From positions 1-34,911 of the forward strand of contig NZ_JADHEC010000037.1 of assembly GCF_015277675.1 (NCBI RefSeq): DNA of 34,911 bases, in the 5' to 3' direction. The DNA is from Flavobacterium soyangense (GTDB taxonomy: Bacteria > Bacteroidota > Bacteroidia > Flavobacteriales > Flavobacteriaceae). A program made the position numbers and the translations under genes. Below are positions 18,335 through 25,539 of the stretch, one piece after another. Position 1 is the first letter of the stretch. Each line of letters opens with the position of its first letter. The notes beneath the pieces are model-generated. The model saw only the letters and a list, made by a program, of their open reading frames with translations, ran no database searches and was not told where the DNA came from.

Positions 18335-18674
18335 GCTTCAATTATTCCCTTGATGGGAGGAGATTGGACAAACTCATAAAAGCCTTGTGGATTGGCGGTT
18401 ACTTCCTCATAGGTACCGGGAATGCTTATGGGTTTGTAAATAGCGCCGTTTGTAAAATTTTCGTGTGGTATTTTGATGTTAAGTTGGTCCAATGATTTTG
18501 GCTGGCAGGAATCAATCTTGTTTTCCCTTTGCTCTTTATGATGAAGGTGTTGTCTAATTTATTATAGGTTAAACTATCGTATTTGCCCGAGGGAATAATC
18601 CAGGTTAATAGAGCAACAAAAGTGGCTTTCACCAATAAAATGGTTTGGGCAGAAGGAAATTTTCTTTTTTTCAT
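18335..18674 (-). pseudogene. Remnant of a YfcC-family (DcuC-like) carrier, N-terminal fragment with a frameshift
   Basis: Reading the - strand from ATG at 18674, the peptide KKRKFPSAQTILL...LLTWIIPSGKYDSL is the N-terminus of YfcC-type basic amino-acid or dicarboxylate carriers. Near 18492-18497 the frame shifts, and the same family continues as LDQLNIKIPHENFTNGAIYK, SIPGTYEEV and FVQSPPIKGIIEA. Similarity stops near 18335, about 112 codons in, where intact carriers have about 470 residues. The fragment ends close to the 3' end of the M28 gene on the other strand, so the glycan locus or a deletion probably removed the rest. Two short open frames here are parts of this one remnant and not separate genes. 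Confidence 0.75.
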
Positions 18675-18727
18675 ATTTTGTGACAAAAGATAAATTTAAA
18701 TTTGCAATTTGTTATTTGGCTTTTAAG

Positions 18728-19924
18728 TTACAAATAACTCAACCACCATTTCTCTTTGTGAAATTGTTTATAGCCATCGTACCATTTGCATAAAGGAAAT
18801 AAAGCAAGAATTACTATAATCCAAATAATATAGACTATAATTAATCCATATCCTTCGCCTGGAATTATAAAATAGAAAAGATTGGTTTTAATATTAGCGA
18901 CACTTTCACTAACCGAATGACCGTTTATGTAGAAATTTATCATGCAAAGGAAATGTATCAGATAAAGATGCAAAATGTAATAAAAGAAAGCGGTTCTGCC
19001 ATAAATTGACATTATTTGTGTAAATCTATTTTCCACTTTTTCGAGCAGGACTAGAGATAACAAAGCAATCCCAATCGTAATACACATATACATTAAAGAT
19101 GGTGGATATTTATGCACATTAATGATAGAAAGGAAAGTATAAAAATTATTTTTTTGAGTACTCCATACTTCGGGATTTCCGTAGACATTTATAAATCGTA
19201 GCACCACAAAAAGAAGTAATAAATCCACTCCAATACGAGTAAGAATTTTAGCTCTTTGCTCAACAGAATATTTGGAAGTAAAAAAGACTCCTGCGCAATA
19301 TCCCAGCATCATTAATCCAGACCAAGGGATTATTGGATAAAAAACAACCGCCGTATGTGAACCCCATAAATTATAAAAAGCAAAGTTGCCGTGATGCAAT
19401 AAATCCCATAAAAAAGTTGGCTTATAACCACCAGCAGCTTCAATAAAATCTAAAAGATTGTGGCCAAAAACAAACAATAAACCTAATCCAAAAATAAATT
19501 CATAGGAAACCTGAATGAGTAATCCTAACAAAAACATACTAATTCCAATGACCCATATTACCTGAAGAAAAATGAAATTATAATTTGGATTAAAAGACCA
19601 TCCAAAGGAAAGAATTGTGACATCAACCAGTACTAGCCACAAGCCACGTTTTATCAAAAAAGCACTCAACTCTTTTTTGGATTTTCGCAAACTCTGTAAA
19701 TAAATAGAAACTCCAGATAGAAAAACAAATGTTGGTGCACAAAAATGAGTAATCCATCTAGTAAAAAACAATGCAGGAGTTGTAGTTTCCAGATTTAAAG
19801 GGTCATCTGTCCAAGCAGTTATATGAAAATAATCTCTCACGTGATCGAGTGCCATTAATACCATTGCAATTCCACGGAGGATATCGATAGACATGATTCT
19901 TTTTTGGATGGCTATTGTTTGCAT
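18728..19924 (-). CDS. DUF1624 / HGSNAT-like polytopic membrane protein (predicted acyltransferase)
   Basis: A 398-residue membrane protein with about ten transmembrane helices. The N-terminal block MSIDILRGIAMVLMALDHVRDYF is the DUF1624 signature shared with heparan-alpha-glucosaminide N-acetyltransferase-like proteins and includes the conserved Asp-His pair of LDHVR. HFCAPTFVFLSGVSIYL is also typical. In related proteins an acyl group is moved from the cytoplasmic donor across the membrane. It starts 16 bases after the MBOAT gene and is the last of three co-directional genes, so a part in acylating an exported glycan is inferred. The activity itself cannot be read from the sequence. Confidence 0.85.
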   Translation of the reverse strand: MQTIAIQKRIMSIDILRGIAMVLMALDHVRDYFHITAWTDDPLNLETTTPALFFTRWITHFCAPTFVFLSGVSIYLQSLRKSKKELSAFLIKRGLWLVLVDVTILSFGWSFNPNYNFIFLQVIWVIGISMFLLGLLIQVSYEFIFGLGLLFVFGHNLLDFIEAAGGYKPTFLWDLLHHGNFAFYNLWGSHTAVVFYPIIPWSGLMMLGYCAGVFFTSKYSVEQRAKILTRIGVDLLLLFVVLRFINVYGNPEVWSTQKNNFYTFLSIINVHKYPPSLMYMCITIGIALLSLVLLEKVENRFTQIMSIYGRTAFFYYILHLYLIHFLCMINFYINGHSVSESVANIKTNLFYFIIPGEGYGLIIVYIIWIIVILALFPLCKWYDGYKQFHKEKWWLSYL

Positions 19925-19940
19925 AAATATGGGATTAGGA

Positions 19941-21374
19941 TTAAAACTGAAAATAGATAAATGAACTTCCGCTTTCTTGTGCCCAAATCAAAAGCAAAAT
20001 TAGTGCAGACCACACAATGCCAAGTGACCACCACGATAGTTTATGTGCTACCTCAAGAACCTTAGTATTTCGCATAAACCAATGGAGCAGTACAATAAAT
20101 GGAATTATAACTGCTACTTTGATGATTGCTAATGTGGTCAATAAAGGTTTTCCATCAGTTGCTATTCCAAACATAGATTCCAGCATTTGCCATGATCTCC
20201 CAAAGGTATGGGAGCGAAAAAATACCCAAGTAATATTGACTAACATAAATGTTAAAAGAGCATAGAAAAACCCTGACCAATGGTTGTTATGCATTGCTAC
20301 TTCGTAAGCTTTAGGACTTCTTCGATCCCTGATAAATTTTTCTGCCCATAAATAAAGTCCGTGTAATCCACCCCAAACAACAAAAGTCCAATTGGCTCCA
20401 TGCCAAAGCCCACCTAATAACATGGTAACCATTAAAGCAAAATAGGTACGTAGTTGCCCTTTACGGCTTCCGCCAAGTGGGATATAAAGATAATCACGAA
20501 GCCAGCTCGATAAAGTGATGTGCCATCTTTTCCAAAAATCTGAAAAACCAATGGCAGCATAAGGATAATTAAAATTTTGCGGCAACACAAAACCCAAACA
20601 TAGAGCCACACCTATAGCACAAGTCGAATATCCCGCAAAGTCTAAAAATATCTGGCCTGAAAAGGCAAATACTCCGATCCAAGCGTCAAGTGCTGGTAAA
20701 ATAGCTGCCGAATCAAAAACAGTGTCTGCCGTTCCTGATAACATGCTATCCGCTAATACAACTTTCATAAATAGTCCTAATGATAGGAGGAGTAGTCCAT
20801 CCATCATTTGTTTTCGGGATGCTGAACGTGGGGTTTCAAATTGTGGTACCAATTGTGGCGGACGAACAATAGGTCCAGCCACTAAGTGAGGAAAAAAGGT
20901 AACAAATAAGGAAAAATCCAGCTTTGATTTTACAGGTTCACTTTCCTTTTTATACATATCAATAGTATAGCATAAAGTAGTAAATGTGTAAAAGGAAATA
21001 CCTGCCGGAAGAATGATGCTAGGTGAAGCTGGGTGAAAATCGAAGCCAATAGCATTGCTTAATGTCACGAAATTTTCTAATAAAAAAGTTCCATATTTAA
21101 AAAAACAAAGCATTCCTAGATTTCCCATAAGGCTCAGAACTAAAAGCAATTTTTTCTTGAATGGGTTTTCCTGAGTGTATAATGCTTTCCCTACATAAAA
21201 ATCAATGATGGTAGAAAGCCAAAGCAATAAGATAAATGGGGGATTCCACGCAGCATAAAAAATATAACTTGCCAATAGTAAGTTTATTTTCTTTGTTCTC
21301 CATGAAAATGGAAGGTTATGCAAAATCAGCATAATAAGAAAAAAGGCGATGAAAGTATAGGAGTTGAATACCAT
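19941..21374 (-). CDS. MBOAT-family membrane O-acyltransferase (AlgI/DltB type)
   Basis: A 477-residue polytopic enzyme that transfers acyl groups, usually acetyl, to an exported polysaccharide. Diagnostic motifs are PAGISFYTFTTLCYTIDMYK, FFPHLVAGPIVRPPQL, GFSDFWKRWHITLSSWLRDY and IPLGGSRKGQ. The catalytic-type histidine His325 lies in MLLGGLWHGANWTFVVWGG. It follows the SGNH-like gene by 34 bases and precedes the DUF1624 gene by 16, the arrangement of an AlgI-like export-acylation set. The polymer acted on is not encoded nearby. Confidence 0.93.
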   Translation of the reverse strand: MVFNSYTFIAFFLIMLILHNLPFSWRTKKINLLLASYIFYAAWNPPFILLLWLSTIIDFYVGKALYTQENPFKKKLLLVLSLMGNLGMLCFFKYGTFLLENFVTLSNAIGFDFHPASPSIILPAGISFYTFTTLCYTIDMYKKESEPVKSKLDFSLFVTFFPHLVAGPIVRPPQLVPQFETPRSASRKQMMDGLLLLSLGLFMKVVLADSMLSGTADTVFDSAAILPALDAWIGVFAFSGQIFLDFAGYSTCAIGVALCLGFVLPQNFNYPYAAIGFSDFWKRWHITLSSWLRDYLYIPLGGSRKGQLRTYFALMVTMLLGGLWHGANWTFVVWGGLHGLYLWAEKFIRDRRSPKAYEVAMHNNHWSGFFYALLTFMLVNITWVFFRSHTFGRSWQMLESMFGIATDGKPLLTTLAIIKVAVIIPFIVLLHWFMRNTKVLEVAHKLSWWSLGIVWSALILLLIWAQESGSSFIYFQF

Positions 21375-21408
21375 ATTGAGTTGATTTTGGTTAATTTATT
21401 TTTATTTT

Positions 21409-22446
21409 CTAGGATTTTTTAAGTTTCCAACCTTTTTCTTTTTCTAGAATTTCTATAAAATGTTTGGTGAATATTTTAGCATCCGGTTGACTTAAATGAG
21501 AAAATTCAGGGCATTCAAAATGGGCTATTTCTGGATAATCAAGAAAATGAATTCCCGAGCAATTAGTATAGGCAAGTAATTTATCCCAGTATTTTTCTCT
21601 CGGGAAACCCATTTTTTCTCCTTGTAAATAAGGACCGCTTGAAGGTGTTCTTACAAAAAGCACTTCGCCACCTCGAGCTTTAATTTTGTCAATTGCCTCT
21701 TTTACAGATTTAAAAATTGCTGCTAATTCAGCTTCCTTCATTGGTGGAGTTAACTTGCTCATTTTAGCAAAAAAGGCCCAATTTGCTTTTACTTTGTTTC
21801 GTAAAACGGTATCAGCTACAAATTCAGAAGTCATAAACATTTGTCTTTCAAAAGTGTTATTGCTGAACTCCATTGGAAAGAAAGGCTCAATAAATACTCC
21901 AGGTCTGCTCGGGATTTCTAACACATTTAATTGAGCATTGAGTGAAAAATAATCTTTATTTAGAAAAATAAATTCTGATTCTAATGGTTTGTTTAAGATG
22001 AAACTTACCCTTTGTGCCGGAGTTATGTCGTGATAATATTTGATGTTTTTGATTGGTGCTTCTTTGTTAGGTGGTGCGTTCGAAAAAAATAATCCTTCGG
22101 TTACATCCACAATCAGTCGGCCTTTAAAGTTTTTATCATTTGCTAAATCTTCTAAAACTGGTCTTGGATTGCTACCTTCCATAGCTAGTTGCACTGCATG
22201 AATATTAGTTATACCTTGCCAAGTAGGTATGTCTAAATCATATTTAATGCGTGAAGAGCCAATAAAAACTACAGCATCATCAAAGGGTTCATAAACCATT
22301 GACCTATTGTGTGACCAAAGCGGTGGGCCATCATCATAACTAATAGGAATCCCTTTATTTCTTAATGAAATTTCACAAAATGCAGTTGTTATCACTACAA
22401 TTACTAGCATTAAAATTGCCGATTTTAAAAGTGTTTTATTCTCCAT
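21409..22446 (-). CDS. SGNH-hydrolase-like membrane-anchored protein, likely partner of the MBOAT enzyme
   Basis: A 345-residue protein with one N-terminal membrane anchor (residues 9-27) and an extracytoplasmic SGNH-like domain. The nucleophile block is VVFIGSSRIKYD (Ser64/Ser65), as in DltD/AlgJ/AlgX-type partners of MBOAT proteins. The C-terminal block PEFSHLSQPDAKIF holds the catalytic-type His, but the residue three before it is Glu where most SGNH enzymes have Asp. It probably hands the acyl group from the MBOAT protein to the glycan. First gene of the three-gene cassette; a strong terminator lies upstream, so the cassette should have its own promoter in 22447-22489, although none stands out. 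Confidence 0.75.
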   Translation of the reverse strand: MENKTLLKSAILMLVIVVITTAFCEISLRNKGIPISYDDGPPLWSHNRSMVYEPFDDAVVFIGSSRIKYDLDIPTWQGITNIHAVQLAMEGSNPRPVLEDLANDKNFKGRLIVDVTEGLFFSNAPPNKEAPIKNIKYYHDITPAQRVSFILNKPLESEFIFLNKDYFSLNAQLNVLEIPSRPGVFIEPFFPMEFSNNTFERQMFMTSEFVADTVLRNKVKANWAFFAKMSKLTPPMKEAELAAIFKSVKEAIDKIKARGGEVLFVRTPSSGPYLQGEKMGFPREKYWDKLLAYTNCSGIHFLDYPEIAHFECPEFSHLSQPDAKIFTKHFIEILEKEKGWKLKKS

Positions 22447-22489
22447 AATTTTATTTAAGTTATAATTTTGACAATGGTTTGGATTAATA

Positions 22490-22531
22490 AAAATTTTCCT
22501 CCTTAAAATTATTTTTTAAGAAGGAAAATTT
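22490..22531 (-). terminator. Rho-independent terminator after the dimeric-barrel lipoprotein gene
   Basis: A 19-base arm at 22490-22508 (starting AAATTTTCCTCC) pairs with 22513-22531 with one mismatch around a 4-base loop. On the - strand it is followed by a T run. It separates the four-gene metabolic-type cluster from the acylation cassette. Confidence 0.8.
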
Positions 22532-22546
22532 AATAAGGGTAGGTTC

Positions 22547-23266
22547 TTAATCAACACTCGTGTAAAAATCTATTACAGGTTTGCTAATAACACCTCCATC
22601 AGTCATTATTTTTTTGAGAGCAGGATCAGCAAGTCTTGCTTTTGCTTTTGCCATATCGCTTACAGCAAAAGTGATATAAATCATATTAGGATCATCGATA
22701 TTTCTTGAAAGTGATCTGTCTATAAGACCATTGGCCAATCGAGTTGCTGCACCCTCGGCATCATAAATTTTAAGCCAAGCATCAAAGTCTTTAACTTTAT
22801 GACCCACTCTTACTCTGTCTTTAAATTCTGGTGGAGACTCCTTAAAGCGCACTACATCAACATAAACAATCTCTGGTTTGCTGATTACACCGCTTTTTTG
22901 CATCGCTTCTTTTAAGTTTGGACTCATTGCAAAATCTTTTGCTTTCTGTAAATCATCTATTTTTAAAAAGATAAGAACTTTGTTTGGGTTTTTCATGTCT
23001 CTTCCCATTGCTCGTAATGTTATACCATTAGCTTTTCTCATACTTTCGTGTTCGTCAAAAGATTTTTTCCATACATCAAAATATTTTACGATATGGGTTA
23101 CAGCCATTACTTTAAATGGTTCAAATACAAGGGTTTTTTCAACTACAGGAGTTTTAGTTTCTTCAACTTTTGGTTCTGTTGTTACTTCTTTATCACTTTC
23201 TTTTTTGCAAGAAGTAAAAGTAAACATCGCCATTAAGGCAAGCATTGTGAATGTTGTTTTACCCAT
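22547..23266 (-). CDS. Lipoprotein with two tandem dimeric alpha/beta-barrel (ABM-like) repeats
   Basis: The longest frame starts at 23314, but ATG at 23266 gives a clean lipoprotein signal (MGKTTFTMLALMAMFTFTSC, lipid Cys20), so that start is chosen. After a charged Glu/Thr/Pro linker come two homologous repeats of about 85 residues: the first from FKVMAVTHIVKYFDVWKK to SGVISKPEIVYVD, the second from RVRVGHKVKDFDAWLK to GGVISKPVIDFYTS. Shared anchors are the H-V-K-F-D-W start, the R-(8)-D-x-N-M/K-V/I middle, and GVISKP at the end. The fold resembles dimeric alpha/beta barrels such as antibiotic-biosynthesis monooxygenase-like proteins, here fused as an internal dimer. Function unknown; it is the last gene of the cluster, and the location is the cell envelope. 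Confidence 0.8.
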   Translation of the reverse strand: MGKTTFTMLALMAMFTFTSCKKESDKEVTTEPKVEETKTPVVEKTLVFEPFKVMAVTHIVKYFDVWKKSFDEHESMRKANGITLRAMGRDMKNPNKVLIFLKIDDLQKAKDFAMSPNLKEAMQKSGVISKPEIVYVDVVRFKESPPEFKDRVRVGHKVKDFDAWLKIYDAEGAATRLANGLIDRSLSRNIDDPNMIYITFAVSDMAKAKARLADPALKKIMTDGGVISKPVIDFYTSVD

Positions 23267-23388
23267 GATTTTTTTAATTTTTTTTGTATGGAATTCGTGA
23301 ATCTTTGATTTCATATTGATTAAATTTAAATGTGCCTACTTTTTTAATTCAGTTTTCGGCTTTTCTGATTTTGAAATTAGTATTGCGT

Positions 23389-23838
23389 TTATTTATTTCC
23401 AACACTATTTACTTCAATCCAATAACCGTTTGGGTCTTGAAGATAGATTTGTTTAATACCGTCTGCACGAAGATTTACTTTATTTGGAATTCCCGGCCAA
23501 TCGGAATAAGGAATATTTTTTGCTTCCAATGTTTTAACAAAGGCATCCAAATAAGAAGTTGTCAATGCAAAATGAACTGCTTTATTGGTGGTAACCGGTT
23601 CCTTCAGAAGCGATATAAGATGCAATTCTTTTCCTTCTCCAAGAGAAAACCATCTAATGCCTTCCATTTTTGTCTTATTGTTAATTTCCTGAAGTTGTAA
23701 CACTTCTTTATAAAAAATTGCTGATTGCTCAAGGTCTTTTACTGATAATGCGATATGATTAAAAGTTAAGTTTGTGTTTTGGGCTTTTACTGTTCCAAAA
23801 AATGAAATTGCAATAAGGAAGAATATTATTTTTTTCAT
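23389..23838 (-). CDS. Secreted VOC/glyoxalase-fold protein
   Basis: A 149-residue protein of the vicinal-oxygen-chelate superfamily with a cleavable signal peptide (residues 1-19, ending in TVKAQ), which is unusual for a family that is mostly cytoplasmic. The fold is shown by NHIALSVKDLEQSAIFYKEV at the start and YLQDPNGYWIEVNSV at the end. Possible metal ligands are His28, the histidine of VHFALTT and the Glu of WIEV. The gene begins 11 bases after the dehydrogenase stop, so they are co-transcribed. It could act on a reactive small molecule, but the substrate is unknown. Confidence 0.85.
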   Translation of the reverse strand: MKKIIFFLIAISFFGTVKAQNTNLTFNHIALSVKDLEQSAIFYKEVLQLQEINNKTKMEGIRWFSLGEGKELHLISLLKEPVTTNKAVHFALTTSYLDAFVKTLEAKNIPYSDWPGIPNKVNLRADGIKQIYLQDPNGYWIEVNSVGNK

Positions 23839-23849
23839 TGTACTTGAAT

Positions 23850-24788
23850 TTAATCAGTATAATTATTCAAAGTTTCTCTCACAGCTCGGAAGTGAATTCC
23901 TAAATCTTTTTTAGCCAAATCATTTTTATAAATAATACTTGGCTTTTCTTTAGGTTCTTGGTTATTAAGCATTGCGCTCATATCTGAAACTTTGTAGGTT
24001 TCGCTGGTTAATAAATAATCTTTGCCGTGCAATCCTTTTGTTGTCGCCACTTTAAAAGTAGCCTTGGCAACATCTTCAACATCAACAATAGCAAAAGGCA
24101 TATCGTTATCATAAAGTGCTTGAAAGAAATCGTCAGGAGCTATTTTATTTTTGATTAAATACTGTATGGCCGAAGAAGTAGAATCTTCTCTGTTAGACAT
24201 TGATTTTCCTAAAACCATTACAGGCGAAACAGAACTGATTTCAAAAGATAAATTGGGATTGTCTTTGACGAATTTTTCCACGACCTGATTGGCCATAAAT
24301 TTAGCTTGTGCATAGGGATGACTTTCAGTACTGGTAAATCGAATATCATTTTCATCGAAAGTATCTTTGAAATTTTTGGTTCCAGCGGGCATAGGAAAGT
24401 TTGTGTTCCAAGCTGCAACAGAAGCAATAAAAACTACTTTTTCAATTCCTGTGGTTTGACTAATTACTTCTAAAAAGTTCTCAGTACCTTTTATCGTTGG
24501 ATCAAATAATTGAGATTGTGCATCTTCAAAATCTAGAATAAATGGCGTTCCACCATGAATGACAATATCGCAATCGGAAACAAAATCTTGTAAAGTTGTT
24601 TTTTCTGTGACATCTAGTTCACTAATGTGTAAATTATCAGAATGGTTTAACGCCATTAAATGTTCATATTTATCTTCTCTGGTTATGTCGGTTGCAGAAA
24701 CTTCTACCAGAAAGCCGTTATTTAAAAATTCCTGAGTGATATAGCTCCCTATGAAACCGGAACCACCTATAATGCCTACTTTTTTCAT
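23850..24788 (-). CDS. NAD-dependent epimerase/dehydratase-type extended SDR
   Basis: A 312-residue cytoplasmic oxidoreductase. The Rossmann dinucleotide motif is GGSGFIG (residues 8-14), CDIVIHGGTPF follows, and the catalytic pair is Tyr159 and Lys163 (YAQAK). It resembles dihydroflavonol reductase/aldehyde reductase-like SDRs and not sugar-nucleotide epimerases, so its substrate is likely a carbonyl compound. It lies between the NTF2-like gene (62 bases upstream, with a hairpin in the gap) and the VOC gene. Confidence 0.9.
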   Translation of the reverse strand: MKKVGIIGGSGFIGSYITQEFLNNGFLVEVSATDITREDKYEHLMALNHSDNLHISELDVTEKTTLQDFVSDCDIVIHGGTPFILDFEDAQSQLFDPTIKGTENFLEVISQTTGIEKVVFIASVAAWNTNFPMPAGTKNFKDTFDENDIRFTSTESHPYAQAKFMANQVVEKFVKDNPNLSFEISSVSPVMVLGKSMSNREDSTSSAIQYLIKNKIAPDDFFQALYDNDMPFAIVDVEDVAKATFKVATTKGLHGKDYLLTSETYKVSDMSAMLNNQEPKEKPSIIYKNDLAKKDLGIHFRAVRETLNNYTD

Positions 24789-24802
24789 AATTTTTAAATT
24801 AA

Positions 24803-24850
24803 AAATCCACTGCCAATGATTTTGTGTTAGCAGTGGATTTAACTAGTTTT
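24803..24850 (-). terminator. Hairpin between the NTF2-like and SDR genes
   Basis: AAATCCACTGC (24803-24813) pairs perfectly with GCAGTGGATTT (24840-24850) around a 26-base loop. On the - strand the stem starts directly after the NTF2-like stop codon and is followed by TTTTAATTT. It probably lowers readthrough into the SDR gene. Confidence 0.65.
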
Positions 24851-25357
24851 TTATTCTTTTACCATTTTTGAAAAATCTCCGTAAAGGCTTTCATCTGCAA
24901 TTTTTCCGTCTTTGTTAAATAGGTCAAATTGTACAAAATTTATAGTAATAACTTCTCCAGTTTTTTTCGATTTTCCAGACCATTTCCACCACGATTGCAC
25001 ATATTTTTGATCTTGATCTTTATAATGTAAATAATCAGGGTAGCCTACAGGGGTTTGCTTAACATCAGTATAATAATCAAAATCGGAATCCCACATTTTA
25101 AGGGCTTCTTCTAATTTAACTCGTTTTGTCATGCCTGATGCCCAAAATCTTGCTGTATCTGAGTATATTTTTCTATTGGTTGCATCATCTTTTGCCAGAT
25201 ATGCTTTAGCAGCATTATTTACTGCATCTATATAAGGGTGCTTGATGTAAATTGTGCCATTTTTTTCTTCTTTTTGACTAAAAGCGACTATCCCGAAAAA
25301 GAATAGACAGCTAGTTAAAATAATTTTTTTCGTGATACTTTTTTTAAATAATTCCAT
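24851..25357 (-). CDS. Secreted SnoaL/NTF2-like protein
   Basis: A 168-residue exported protein with a signal peptide (about residues 1-27, ending in GIVAFSQ). The mature part looks like a small NTF2/SnoaL cone fold, with a helix HPYIDAVNNAAKAYLAKDD, the stretch IYSDTARFWASGM, and a beta-rich end with GEVITINFVQFDLFNKDGKI. Members range from small-molecule isomerases to binding proteins; no catalytic residues are assigned here. It heads the four-gene cluster that runs to 22547. Confidence 0.75.
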   Translation of the reverse strand: MELFKKSITKKIILTSCLFFFGIVAFSQKEEKNGTIYIKHPYIDAVNNAAKAYLAKDDATNRKIYSDTARFWASGMTKRVKLEEALKMWDSDFDYYTDVKQTPVGYPDYLHYKDQDQKYVQSWWKWSGKSKKTGEVITINFVQFDLFNKDGKIADESLYGDFSKMVKE

Positions 25358-25440
25358 GATTGCACTGTTTTAAGTTAACAGAATAATTATTTATTCTTAG
25401 TCTAAATAAATACAAATCTGACAGAAATAATTATGACTTA

Positions 25441-25465
25441 GGACGAATTGGGTTAAATTCTGTCC
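25441..25465 (-). promoter_or_regulatory. Inverted repeat upstream of the NTF2-like gene
   Basis: GGACGAATT (25441-25449) and AATTCTGTCC (25456-25465) form an imperfect inverted repeat around GGGTTA, about 85 bases ahead of the NTF2-like start in a 182-base gap. It could be an operator for the adjacent LytTR regulator or a small hairpin. The rest of the gap shows no gene. Confidence 0.3.
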
Positions 25466-25539
25466 AAAGGATATATTTTATTTATCGGGGTAAAAAAAAG
25501 AGTTATGAAAGAAGGGGAGTGAGGAAAGGAAAAATTAGA

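Noticed and set aside
18268..18492. Two short - strand frames (18268-18492 and 18426-18686) as separate genes
   Set aside because: Together they match successive parts of one YfcC-family carrier across a frameshift, so they are one remnant.
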